From Euryodendron excelsum (Eukaryota; Streptophyta; Magnoliopsida; Ericales; Pentaphylacaceae): a DNA stretch of 64,000 nt. Of this stretch, positions 1-11,584 are shown one piece after another. The translations under genes were made by a program, and so were the position numbers. The notes below the pieces were generated by a model. That model saw only the letters and a program-made list of their open reading frames with translations, had not been told where the DNA came from and did no database searches. The stretch is from the NCBI GenBank assembly GCA_033060915.1, contig CM065378.1, forward strand, positions 38,204,501 to 38,268,500. The letters run 5' to 3'. Positions within the stretch are counted from its first letter, which is position 1, and each line of letters begins with the position of its first letter.

Positions 1-599
1 CAAGGGCAGGGTGTCGCGCCCAGATTTTTCACACTCGAGGAATACTCACACAAGCGGGAAAAATGTTGTACTCTCTCGTTAGAACTCACCTTCCTAGAAG
101 AATGAGTGCGACTAGGTTTGAATTGAAAAATTGGTTTGAATAAAGGGCTTTTTTGGAAAAACATTTGGAGTCGCCACCTAACTTAATTAAGGTGAGTTAG
201 GTCACCTAAAAACTAAGAATAATCCGAAGACTACACTTAGGGTTTTTGGAAAACGATTTTTGAAAATATCTCCTCAAGAGAGGGTTTTTAAGAAAATAGG
301 TTGTTTGGCAACCTTTGGAAAACATTTAGCCCTTTTTTGAAAAATAACTCCTTTTTGGTCTTTGAAATCAGTGATTCTAAGTTCAGAGGTTGGTTACATG
401 TAGGGAAGACGTACTAAGCTATCACCCTACCCCACCCTTTTGGTACCTACATGTCAATCTACCCTAAATTCACCTATGAGAGTCTCCAATTAGCAAATGG
501 TCAATCCTATTCACTTTGAAAAACAATGTTTATAAACTAACATGATGCATGATATGCAAGTGCAAAATAAGAAAGAATTGAAAAATAGATTTTGGAAAT

Positions 600-2700
600 A
601 AATTTGAAAAGAATTTGATTTGAAAATAGATTTGAAGAGATGGAATTTGAAATTGGAAAGTTTGAAAATTTGGAAATAGAAATTTGAAATTGGAAGGTTG
701 AAAGTAAATTGGAATTTGAGATTTGAAAGAATTTTGGAAAACGTACCCATGAGGGTGGAATTAAAAGTTTGAAAAGTATTGTGACCGCACCTATGAAGGT
801 TGCCTACGTATCCCTTTGGGGGAATCAGGTCAGTCGTAGTTCGGACCGGAGTCCGATTGAAAAGAAATTGATTTGAAGAGAGAGATTGGATTGGAAATTG
901 GATTTGATTTGAGATTAGAAAAGGAGATTAGAAATTGAAATTGAGAAGATTGGACTTTGATTTTGAAGAGATAGATTTGGACTTGTTTTGAAAAAGAGAA
1001 GGTTTAAGAAACCTAGACTTAGGAAAGGTTTAGGAGATTAGGAAATGTTGGATTTAGGAAATATTTGAATTAGGAAAAGTTTGATTTAGGAAAGTTCCGA
1101 ATTAGGAAAGTTTCATTTTTGGAAAGTTTTGAAATTAGGAAAGTTTGGAATTTAAGAAAGTTTAGAAATTGGAAAGTTTTGAAAATTGAAAAGTTTTGAA
1201 TTTAGAAAGTTTTGAAATAGGGAGGTTTTGAAAGTAGGAAAGTTTCGAGTTTAGAAAGTTTTCGAAAAAGGAAAGGTTTTAAGATTAGGAAAGTTCCCAA
1301 ATTAGGAAAGTTTTGAAAATCGAAAAATTTTGAATTTAGAAATGTTTTGAATTAGGAAAAGTTTAGTTTAAGAAAGGCTTAGAATTTGGAAAGTTTTGAA
1401 AATAAGAAAGTTTCATTTTGGGAAAGGTTTGAAAAAGGAAAGTTTCAGTTTAGGAAATGTTTGAATTAAGAAAGTTTAAGTTTAGAAAAATCTTAGATTT
1501 GGAAAGATTTGAAGTTTAAGAAAGTTTCGAATTTAGAAAGTTTTTAGGTTTAGAAAGATTTAACTTAAGAAGGTTTTAAATTTAGAAAGCTTTGAATTTG
1601 GAAAGATTTGAAATTTAGAAAGTTTAAGATTTAAAAAGTTTTAGAGTTTTAGGAAATCTTGAGATTAGGAAAGGTTTGAGTTTAGAAAAAGTTTGAAAAA
1701 TTAGATTTAGAAAATTGAGATTTGGAAAAGGGGTAGGATTAGGAAAGTGTTGAATTAGGAAAGATTTTTACGTTCAAATGTTGAAAACTTAAGATTTAGG
1801 AAAGTGGAGGATTAAGAAGGATTTGAATTAGGAAAGATTTGGATTTGGAAGGGATTGAATTTGGTTTCTAAAAGAAAAGATTTGATTTTGTTTCCAAAAA
1901 CGGAGGATGGGATCTAGTCTCCTAAACGGAGAGATTTGATTCAGTTTCCTAAAGGGAAGGTAGGATTTGGCAAGGATTTGAAAAAGGAAATTCTAAAAAT
2001 CCTAGTTTTGAAAAATTATAGTTTTGACGTAGAAAATCGGTTTTGGAAACATGTATAATTTTGATGTAGAAAACAAGAGGTTTTGGAAACCTAAGTTTAG
2101 GGCAAAGTTTGAAAACCATGTTTTTGGGAAGAAAATTTAGGGTTTCCTAATGGTGGGTTCTAGGGCTTGACTTGGGCTCTAAGGAAAGAGTTTTTGGAAT
2201 GCACGTTTTTGGAAACGAAGGTTTTCTAGAAGGGGATCCTAGGGAGGAGTTTTTGAAAAATGAATTTGGAGAGGGAGTTTTTGAAAAAAGATTTTTGGAA
2301 AGAAGGAGTCTTTGGAAAGTGTGTTTTTGGAAACATAGATTTTGGTAGGGGAGTTTCTAGAAGGAAGATTTTTGGAAAGAGAGTTTTTTAGAAAGATTTT
2401 TGGAGAGAGTTTTTAGGAAGGTGAATCTAGGGAGTGTTTTTAGAAAGTGAATTTTGAGGAAAAAATTTTGGAGAGGAGTTGAAAAAGAGAATTTTAAAAA
2501 ATAGATTTTGGAAGGGAGTTTTTGAAGAGGGGAGTCTTAGGAAAGTATGTTGAAAAAGAGACTTTTAGGAAGACAGACTTTTTGAAAAGAGAGTTTTTAG
2601 AAAGTATGAAAACGTCTCACTTTCTTAAAGCGATTCTAGCCATAAGAAGGCTAGAACCACTTTAAGAAAGTGGTTTTGGAAAACAATAAGATTTGAAAAT
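600..2700 (-). repeat. C-poor degenerate GAAAGTTTTGAA repeats (giant LTR B U5)
   Basis: The + strand shows about 2 kb of variants of AGGAAAGTTTTGAAATT, almost without C. On the sense (minus) strand this is A/C/T-rich and almost G-free. It explains the absence of meaningful ORFs here. Confidence 0.7.
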
Positions 2701-3491
2701 ATAGAACAAAAAGGTCACTTTTAATGTAACACTTTCCTAAAGCAACCCTAGCCATGGAAAGGCTAGAATCACCCTAGAATTGTGGTTTTGAAAACATGTT
2801 TTTGAAAAAGAGATTTTGATGCAATTTTGAAAACAAGTTTGAAAACGTTTTGAAAAACAACTTTGAAAACGGTTTTTGGAAGATGAAAGACTATGATATG
2901 CACAATACAATTTGGGGTCGTGAACATACAAGGTTAAGTCTTCACCACATAATCAAGGGGGCCGAACCCACGTGGTCTTTGGTTAGACTAAAAGAAAGCC
3001 CCCGACACGGTGACTCTCCAATAGCCCAATCCTACATATGGACCGGGAATCCCCTTGTTTCAAGCATGCAAAGAAAGGAGGGAAAAGAGATGGGGGATTA
3101 AAATAGAGAAAACCCAAGTGGGATGGAAAGAGAAGAGAGAGGGGGGAAGTGCAGAAAATTAAAGAGAAAACCTACCGTATGTCTTCTTTATTTTGCGCGC
3201 CGCGCTGTCTTCGGTCTTCGGTCTTTGTCTTGATCTTCACCTTCAGCCTTCAAGAGTTGTCTTCAAACTTTGGATGGCAGCTGTTCAAGTCTTCAAAGGA
3301 TGGTTGAAGGCTAGTGTATGAGTGTATAGGGGAGTGTGTGAGTGTATAGGAGGCTAGGGTTTGTGTATAGTGGCTAGGGTTTGGGAAAACCTAAGGAGGC
3401 TAGGGTTTTAGAGGTGCTCGAGCTCTGTATATCGAAATATAAGATTTTTAGGTTAATTTTGCAGACCCCTTTCACGTTGAATGAGGCTCTG

Positions 3492-3499
3492 TATTTATA
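3492..3499 (-). promoter_or_regulatory. TATA box of giant LTR B
   Basis: TATAAATA on the minus strand, in the context CTATAAATACAGAGCCTCA, which is conserved in copies C, D and E. It lies just downstream of the GGCGCC palindromes and marks the likely U3/R boundary. Confidence 0.6.
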
Positions 3500-3899
3500 G
3501 AAGTGGGACAAACCTAGCGCCTGTTGCAGTGGCGCCAGGGCAAACTTTACACTGGCGCCACTCTTAGTGGCGCCAGGCCATTTTTTGGCGTAGCGCCACT
3601 ACTAGTGGCGCCAACCAATTAGGAAAGGTTTAAGGTCGGCAAGCAACGTATCTTTGACTAGATTCGGGCGCCTGTACTAGTGACTACCATGCAATCTTTA
3701 GCTTGGCTTCACTAGGAGTGACTCCGGAAAGTCCGAGAATGATTTGGAGGAGCCAGGAATGATCCAGAAGGCCAGAAAGGAGCAGGAACACTTAAAATAG
3801 TGTCCTACAGGTATTTGGCTTGAAAAGTGAGGCCAAAATGTGTCGGAAAGGTTGATCGGGCCTTTAGGGGGCAAAACGGTCAATCGGACTAGGAAGCTA

Positions 3900-4360
3900 C
3901 CGAGGCGAACTTGGATTGTCCCGGAAGAAGACTTGGGATCTGAAAACATTATTTAGAATATTCCCAGAGGTTGCCGGTTTGATTCCCAGAGTCGGCGTGG
4001 TTGGAAAAAGAGACCGGCCCACTAGGGGCAAAATGGTCATTTTGTACCGGGTTTGCCGGAACTAACTCAGAATGGTCCGGAAAGGTAAGGGAAGGTTGAG
4101 AACACTATAAAAAGTATTCTCGGGTCATTACCGGTTTGATACCCAGAGCCGGTGTGGTCGAAGAAGGAGGCCGGCCCTCTAGGGGCAAAACGGTCATTTT
4201 ATACCGGGCTGGCCGGAACTGACTTGGAATGATCCGGAAAGGTAAAGGAAGAATGAGAATACTATAAAAAGTAGTCTCAAGAGGTTACCGGTTTGATACC
4301 CAGAGCCGGTGTGGTTCCCGGGGCATTCGGATGCTTAGGGGCAAAAATGGTCATCTTGAC
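3900..4360 (-). repeat. 157-bp tandem repeat, 3 copies (giant LTR B U3)
   Basis: The marker CCCAGA(G) occurs at 3985, 4142 and 4299, exactly 157 bp apart. Each unit carries an ACCGG...CCGGT block (CCGGCTCTGGGTATCAAACC on the minus strand), a 'TTTTGCCCCTA' block and a 'TCCGGACCATT' block. The same period is found in copies C and E. Confidence 0.8.
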
Positions 4361-4439
4361 CGGAAAGTCTCGGAAAAGGTCCTAAGGGCAGTCTGGTCAT
4401 TTTTCACCGAAGTGAGCTAACAGACACGGGTGTTGACCT

Positions 4440-4990
4440 GGGTTTTGAGTGTTTCCGCCACTCTAACGGCGGTCGTCGTGACACAAGGATTTGTTGCCAA
4501 TTCCCCATATCGACCTATTTGTAAGTATTTTCGCTACTCTAACGGTTTTGTGAGTGTTTCCGCTACTCTAACGGCTTTGTGAGTATTTCCGCTACTCTAA
4601 CAGTTTTGTGAGTATTTTCGTTACTCTAAGGGTTTTGTGAGTAGTTTTCCTACTCGGACCGTCTCGAGGAATAAACTGTCTCGAGAGAGGGATTGGAAAG
4701 GGGTCTTACCGTCTTCGAAAAGACGTGCCTGGATTGGAACCGTCTCAAGGAATAAACTGTCTCGAGAGTGGGATTGGAAAGGGGTCCTACCGTCTTCGAA
4801 AAGACGTGCCTAGAACCGTCTCGAGGAATAAACTGTCACGAGAATGGGATTGGAAAGGGGTCTTACTGTCTCCGAGGAGACGTGCCTAGATTGTGAGTGT
4901 TTCCACCACTCTAACGGTTTTGTGAGTAGTTTTGCTACTCGGACCGTCTCAAGGAATAAACTATCTCGAGAGAGGGATTGGAATTGGAAT
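4440..4990 (-). repeat. Minisatellite and nested ~80-bp repeats (giant LTR B)
   Basis: Short units of the type TTTCCGCTACTCTAACGG plus TTTTGTGAGTA alternate with longer ~80-bp units. The longer units contain GAATAAACTGTCTCGAGAG, GGGATTGGAAAGGGGTC and GTCTCCGAGGAGAC-like short palindromes. The array lies near the 5' (U3) end of the LTR. Confidence 0.75.
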
Positions 4991-5181
4991 AAGAAAGAAC
5001 AATGCCCCTAAGGGCATTTTGGTCATTTTGCCTCTATTTGGGCCTGACAGGCGCGCGAAGCGATGGAAAGACGAAATTTGGACCTAGAGAATTGGTTTTG
5101 GTTGGAATATGCCCACAATGACTTGAAAACAAGTCTGGACGGAGTGCAGACTGCCGAGCGGTCAAAAATGGGGTTCTTACA

Positions 5182-5611
5182 TAGGGTAAGGTGATGGTTT
5201 AGTGCGTTTTCCCTACAAGTAACCAACCTCTGAACCTAGATCACTGTTTTCAAAGACCAAATGGAGTCATTTTAAAAAACGTGCTTAAATATTTTCAAAA
5301 AAAGTGCTTAAATATTTTCAAAGGTTGCCAAACAACCCGTTTTCTTAAAATCCCTCTCTTAAGGAAGTTTTCCAAAACCTTTTTCAAAAAACCTAAGTAT
5401 AATCTTTGGATTGTGCTTAGTTTTTAGGTGACCTAACTCACTTTACTGAAGTTAGGTGGCGACTCCAAATTTTTTTCCAAAAGCCCTTAATCAAATCAAT
5501 TTTCAATTCAAACCCAGTCGCACTTATCTTTCTAGGAGGATGAGTTCTAACGAGAGAGTACTATATTTTTCTCACTTGTGTTTTTCAGATGCGAAAAATC
5601 TGGGCATAACA
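5182..5611 (+). mobile_element. Giant LTR A, 3' end (5' part outside window)
   Basis: This is the last 430 bp of a + strand giant LTR. It matches the end of giant LTR C (about 14330-14745): the TAGGGTGATGG-like block, the 'TTAGGTGACCTAACTCAC' block, and a terminal TGGGCATAACA against TGGGCGCGACA in C. Bases 1-11 of the window are the same element on the other side of nested giant LTR B. Removing B rejoins AGGGCAGGG to TAAGGTGATGG, which matches the uninterrupted sequence near 14325. It ends inside the copia 5' LTR, and the following TATAA is the expected target duplication, whose partner lies left of the window. Confidence 0.8.
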
Positions 5612-6250
5612 TATAAATATATGAGTTCAAACTCATTTAATGGCAAGAGACAAGGATCTTAAAGTGCAAAAATCTAAAGGCCCTAAATCTTCCTCATTAC
5701 TCTGCAACTGCCATTAACCGAGAAGAACCATTAAGCTCTAACATTTATTATCTTCACTTCTGAGAGTGATATTCATTATATTATAACCTCATACTTCCAA
5801 AAGGTTATTGTAAACCTCTAGAGCTTGAGTGTAACTTGGGTAATAAACTTATAAAATCGAAAGCTTGGATTGAAGCTTCTCGGTGGTAAGGATATAGTGT
5901 AAATCCTTGAATGTAATAGTGAGTTGGGCATTTGAAGAAACTAGAAGCTGTGTAAGGAAAAGATTACATAGTGGAATACCTTCAAGGGGATCGAGAAAGA
6001 GAGGACGTAGGTAAGGATTAAGCCGAACCTCTGTAAATCTCTTGTTCTCTGCTTACTGCTGAATGTGTGTATATTAATTGTTGAATGTTTGTGCATGCTA
6101 CTTGTGCTTGTTAGCTATCTTAAGCTGTATCGGTATCACTTAGTGTTTGTCTTCATCTAATTAGAAATTGATTTTTATTTCTACTAAAAGTTTCACATTA
6201 ATGTTGAAAGAACCCAATTCACCCTCCCCCCCCCCCTCTTAGGACATTCT
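5612..6250 (+). repeat. Copia 5' LTR, central/3' part
   Basis: It aligns with 23034-23670 of the 3' LTR, for example TATAAATATATGAGTTC, ATCTTAAAGTGCAAAAAT and GTGTGTATATTAATTG near 6065. It begins at the TATA box because giant LTR A is inserted just upstream, and it stops at the ATTCT target site (6246-6250) where giant LTR C enters. A run of C at about 6225-6236 is longer than in the 3' LTR. Confidence 0.85.
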
Positions 6251-6450
6251 TGTAAGCACCCCATTTTCGCCCGCTCGGCAATCTCCGAGCTGACCAAGCG
6301 CACGTTTACACATCACATGCATATTTAGACTCTAAGCCCGCCTTTTAAACTTGAATTTAGTCCACCAGTCGCTTCTCGGGCCCGTAGGGCCCACTTGAAG
6401 CTAAATGACCGTTTTGCCCTTAGTGGGCCGGTCTCCTTTTTTCGACCACA

Positions 6451-6770
6451 CCGGCTCTGGGTATCAAACCGGTAACCTTCCGAGAATGCTTCTTATAGTA
6501 CTCTCAACCTTTCCTTATCTTTCCGGATCATTCCGAGTCAGTTCCGGCCAACCCGGTACGAAATGACCGTTTTGCCCCTGGTGGGCCGGTCTTCTTTTCC
6601 GACCACACCGGCTCTGGGTATCAAACCGGTAACCTTTGGGAACATTCTAAATAATGTTTCAAGATCCCAAGTCTTCTTCCGGGACAGTCCGAGTCTGTCC
6701 CGGCAGTTTCCCGATCCGATTGACCGTTTTACCCCTAAAGGCCCAGTCAACCTTTCCGACCCATCTTATC
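6451..6770 (+). repeat. 157-bp tandem repeat, 2 copies (giant LTR C U3)
   Basis: CCGGCTCTGG occurs at 6451 and 6608, 157 bp apart, with the same internal blocks as in B and E. A 113-codon open frame (6563-6904) overlaps it; see findings. Confidence 0.75.
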
Positions 6771-6989
6771 CTCATTTTTCAAGTCAAATACCTTCAAGAC
6801 ACTATTTTAAGCATTCTTGCTCTTTTCCAGCCTTCCGGGCCATTCTCAGTCTCTTAAAATCATTTCCGGACTTTCCGGAGTCACTCCTAGTGAAGTCAGG
6901 CTAAAAATTGCATGGTAGTCACTAGTACAGGCGCCCAAATCTAGTCAAAGATACGTTGCTTGCCAACCTTTAATATTTCCTAAATGGTT

Positions 6990-7086
6990 GGCGCCACTAG
7001 TAGTGGCGCCAAGCCAAAAAATGGCCTGGCGCCACTCCTAGTAGCGCCGGTGTAAAATTTAGCCTGGCGCCACTACAACAGGTGCC
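6990..7086 (+). promoter_or_regulatory. GGCGCC palindrome cluster upstream of LTR TATA
   Basis: Bases 6990-7010 form a perfect inverted repeat: arms GGCGCCACT and AGTGGCGCC with a 3-base AGT centre. Further GGCGCCACT / AGTAGCGCC and GGCGCCACT / ACAGGTGCC arm pairs follow up to 7086, ending 17 bp before TATAAATA. The cluster recurs in B (3511-3617), D (10830-10887) and E (58351-58448). Role unknown; a U3 protein-binding site or hairpin is plausible. Confidence 0.6.
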
Positions 7087-7102
7087 AGTATTGTCCAACC
7101 TC

Positions 7103-7110
7103 TATAAATA
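7103..7110 (+). promoter_or_regulatory. TATA box of giant LTR C
   Basis: TATAAATA followed by CAGAGCCTCATTCAACGTGA, identical in layout to the other copies. Confidence 0.6.
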
Positions 7111-10100
7111 CAGAGCCTCATTCAACGTGAAAAGGATCCGTCAATTCAACCTAAAAATCATATAATTCAATATACAAAGCTCGAGCACCTCCTAAACCCT
7201 AGCTTCCCTAGGTTTTCCAAACCCTAGCCACTATACACTAAACCCTAGCCTCCTATACACTTCTATACATCCCCATACACTCATACACTAACCTTCAACC
7301 CTCCTTCGAAGACTTGAAGAGTTGTAATCTGAAGTTTGAAGCTTGAAGACAACTCATGAAGACTGAAGGTGAAGATCAAGACGAAGACCGAAGACCGAAG
7401 AAAGCAAGGCGCGCAAAATAACAAGACATACGGTAGGCTCCCTATTTAAATTTCCGCACTTCCCCCATCTCTCTTCTCTCTCCTAACCCACTTGGGTTTT
7501 CTCTATTTTAATCTCCCATCTCTTTCCCTCCCCCCCCCCCTTTATTTGCATGCTTGACACAAGGAGATTCCCGGTCCATGTGTAGGATTGGACTATTGGA
7601 GAGTCACCGTGTCGGGGGCTTTCTTTTAGTCTAACAGGAGACCACGTGGGTTCGGCCCCCTTGATTATGTGGTGAAACCTTAGTCTTGTATGTTCACAAC
7701 TCCAAAATTACATTGTGCATATCATGATCTTGCATCTTCCAAAAACCGTTTTCAAAATCGTTTTCAAACTTGTTTTCAAAATTGCGTCAAAATCTCTTTT
7801 TCAAAAACTTGTTTTCAAAACTACAATTCTAGGGTGATTCTAGCTTTTCCATGGCTAGGGTTACTTTAGGAAAGTGTTACATTAAAAGTGACTTTTACGG
7901 TCCATATTTTCAAATCTTGTTATTTTCAAAACCGCTTTCCTAAAGTGGTTCTAGCCCTCTTATGGTTAGAATTACTTTAGGAAAGTGAGATGTTTTTACA
8001 CCTTTTAAAAAAGCTCTCTTTTCAAAAATCTCATCCTAAAAATCTCTTTTTCAACATACTTTCCTAAAACTCTCCTCTCCAAAATTGTTTTCAAAAACTC
8101 CCTTCCAAAATCTATTTTTCAAAACTCCCTTTTTCAACTCCTTTCCAAAATCCTCTCCCTAAAATCTACTTTCTAAAAACGTTCCCCAAAAATCTTTCCA
8201 AAAACTCTGTTCAACAATCTTCTACCAAAAATCCTCCTAGAAAAACTATTGTTGCGCCCAGATTTTTTTGCACTCGAGGAATACTCACACAAGCGGGAAA
8301 AATGTTGTACTCTTTCGGTAGAACTCACCCTCCTAGAAGAATGAGTGCGACTAGGTTTGAATTGAAAAATTGAATTGAATAAAGGGCTTTTGAAAAAGAT
8401 TCGGAGTCGCCACCTAACTTGATTAAGGTGAGTTAGGTCACCTAAAAACTAAGAGTAATCCAAATACTACACTTAGGGTTTTTGAAAAATGATTTTGAAA
8501 ATATCTCCTCAAGAGAGGCTTTTTAGGAAAACAGGTTGTTTGGCAACCTTTGGAAAATATTTAACCCTTTTTAGAAAAATAACTCCTTTTTGGTCTTTCG
8601 AAAACAGTGATCTAGGTTCGGAGGTTAGTTACGTGTAGGGAAGACTCACTAAGCTATCACCCTACCCCGCCCTTTCGGTACCTACATGTCAATCTACCCT
8701 AGATTCACCTATGAGAGTCTTTAGCTAACATGTGTTCAACCCTATTCACTTTATAAAAATAATGTTCGAAAAATATGACGCATGATATGCAAGAGCAAGA
8801 TAAGAGAGAATTGAAAAATAAATTTGAGAAGAAATTGATTTGAAATTGATTTGATTTGAAAATAGATTTGAAGAGATGGAAATGAAATTGGAAAGTTTGA
8901 AAATTGAAAATAGAACTCTGAAAATAGAAATTTTGAAATTGGAATTTGAAAATTGATCGGAATTTGAAATTTGGAAAGATTTTGGAAACCACACCCATGA
9001 GGGTGGAATTGAAAGTTTGAAAAGTGTTATGACCGCACCTATAAAGGTTGCCTATGTATTCCTTTGGGGGAATCAGGTCAGTCGTAGTTCAGACCGGAGT
9101 TCGATTGAAAAGAGATTGATTTGAAGAGAGAAATTGGATTAGAAAAAAGAGATTGAATTGAAAACTGGATTTGATTTGAGATTAGAAAAGGAGATTGAAT
9201 TTGAGAAGATTGGACTTGCTTTGGAAAGATTGATTTTGGAAAGACTTGGTTTTAGGAAACCTAGACTTAGGAAAGATAGGAGACCTAGAAAAGACTTGAG
9301 ATTAAGAAAGATTAGATTGGAATGTTGGATTTGGAAGGATCTTGAAAGAGTTGGAAACTTGGAATTTAGGAAAAATTTAGATTAGGAAAGTTTCGAATTA
9401 GGAAAGTATCATTTTTGGAAAGTTTGAAATTAGGAAAGTTTTAGGTTTAGGAAAGTTTTGAAATTAGGAAAGGTTTAGGTTTAGGAAAGTTTTGAGTTTA
9501 GAAAGTTTTGAAAATTGGAAAGTTTCATTTTTGGAAAGGTTTGAAAAAGAGAAGTTTTCAACTTAGGAAATGTTTGAATTAAGAAAGGGAAAGTTTTGAA
9601 TTAAGAAAGCTTCATTTTAAGGAAGATTTTGAAAAAGGAAAGGTTTTGAAAATAAGGAAGTTTTAAAAATAGAAAAGTTTTGGATTTGGAAAGATGTTGA
9701 AGTTTCGGAAAGATTTAGAATTTAGAAAGCTTGGAAGTTTAGAAAGATTTAACTTAAGAAAATTTTGAATTTAGGAAATTTTGGATTGGAAAATATTTGA
9801 AATTTGGAAAGTTTAGGATTTAGAAAGTTTTAGAGTTTAGAAAGATTTAAGATTTTAGAAAATTTTAGAGTTTTAGATAATCTTGAAATTAAGGAAGGTT
9901 TGAATTTAGGAAAGGTTTAAAAGCTTGAATGTGGAAAATTAAGATTTGGAAAGGGGGTTGAATTAGGAAAAGGTTGAATTAGGAAAGATTTTTATGTTCA
10001 AGTTTTTGGAAACTTAAGGTTTAGGAAAGTGGAAGTTTAGGAAGGATAAAAAGTCGGATTAGGAAAGGATTGGATTTTGAAACTTAAGGAAAGGTTTAAA

Positions 10101-10806
10101 ATTTAGGTTTAGGAAACTTATGGTTTAGGAAGGAATTGGATTTGGTTTCTAAAAGAAAAGATTAGATTTTGTTTCCAAAAACGGAGGACGGGATCTAGTT
10201 TCCTAAACGGGGAGATTTGATTTAGATTCCTAAAGGGAAGATAGGATTTGGGTAACGATTTAGAAAAGGAGATTCTAGAAACCCTAGTTTTGCAAAATTA
10301 TCGTTTTGACGTAGAAAATAGGTTTTGGAAACGTGTATCGTTTGGATGTGAAAACAAGAGATTTTGGAAACCTAGGTTTGGGGCAAAGTTTGAAAATCAT
10401 GTTTTGGAAAGAAAATTAGGGTTTCCTAATTGTGGGTTATAGGGTTTCCTAATTAGGGTTTCCTAATTGTGGGTTTCCTAAAGTGCAGAAAATTAAAGAG
10501 AAAGCCTACCTTATAACTTCTTTAATTTGCGCGCCTTGCTTGTCTTCGGTCTTCGGTCTTCGTCTTGATCTTTTTCTTCAACCTTCAAGGGTTGACTTCA
10601 AGCTTTAGATGGCAACTCTTCCGATCTTCAAAGGATGGTTGAAGGCTAGGGTATGAGTGTATAGGAGGCTAGGGTTTATGTATGGTGGCTAGGGTTTGGG
10701 AAAACCTAGGGAGGCTAGGGTTTAAGAGGTGCTCGAGCTCTGTATATCGAAATATAGGATTCTTAGGTTAAGTTTGCAAACCCTTTTCATGTTGAATGAG
10801 ACTCTG

Positions 10807-10814
10807 TATTTATA
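10807..10814 (-). promoter_or_regulatory. TATA box of giant LTR D
   Basis: TATAAATA on the minus strand in the conserved TATAAATACAGAG context. Confidence 0.6.
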
Positions 10815-11584
10815 GAAGGAGGACAAACCCGGCGCCTGTTGCAGTGGCGCCAGGCCAAATTATACACTGGCGCCACTAGGAGTGGCGCCAGGCCATTTTT
10901 TGGCTTAGCCAATTAGGAAAGATTTAAGGTCGGCAAGCAACGTATCTTTGACTAGATTTGGGTGCCTGTACTAGTGACTACCATGCAATTTTTAGCCTGG
11001 CTTCACTGGGAGTGACTTCGGAAAGTCCGAAAATGATTTGAAGGAGCTGGGAATGACCCAGAAGGCCGGAAAGGAGCAGGAACACTCAAAATAGTGTCCT
11101 GGAGGTATTTGACTTGAAAAATGAAGATAAGGTGGGTCGGAAAGGTTAACCGGGCCTTTAGGGGCAAAACGGTCAGTCGGACCAGGAAACTGCCGGGACA
11201 GACTCGGATTGTCCTGGAAGAAGACTTGGGATCTGAAAACATTATTCAGAATGTTCCCGGAGGTTGCCGGTTTGATTTCCAGAGCCGGCGTGGTCGGAAA
11301 AGGAGACCGGCCCACCAGGGGCAAAATGGTCATTTTGTACCGAGTTTACCAGAACTGACTCGGAATGGTCCGGAAAGGTAAAAGGAAGGTTGAGAACACT
11401 ATAAAAAGTAGTCTCAAGAGGTTACCGGTTTGATTCCCAGAGTCGGCATGGATGCTTAGGGGCAAAATGGTCATCTTGACCGGAAAGTCTCGGAAAAGGT
11501 CCTAAGGGTAGTCTGGTCATTTTTCACCGAAATGAGCTAACAGACACGGGTGTTGACCTAGGTTTTGAGTGTCTCCGCCACTCT

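Larger units (their letters stand above)
12..5181 (-). mobile_element. Giant LTR B (solo, minus strand, nested in A)
   Basis: This 5170-bp element reads TGTAAGAACCCC... at 5181 to ...CTGGGCGCGACA at 12 on the minus strand. It is flanked by CAGGG (7-11) and TAGGG (5182-5186), a 5-bp target duplication with one mismatch. It has no PBS, polypurine tract or coding domain and its two ends are not direct repeats, so it looks like a solitary LTR. In minus-strand order it holds a minisatellite (4990-4440), 157-bp tandem repeats (4360-3900), a GGCGCC palindrome cluster (3617-3511), a TATAAATA box (3499-3492), then about 3.4 kb of low-complexity sequence. LTRs of this size are known in Ogre/Tat-type Ty3/gypsy elements; assignment there is inference. 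Confidence 0.75.

Noticed and set aside
4440..4990. Regularly spaced short repeats that might be mistaken for a CRISPR array
   Set aside because: Units are contiguous minisatellite variants without unique spacers, in plant LTR DNA.
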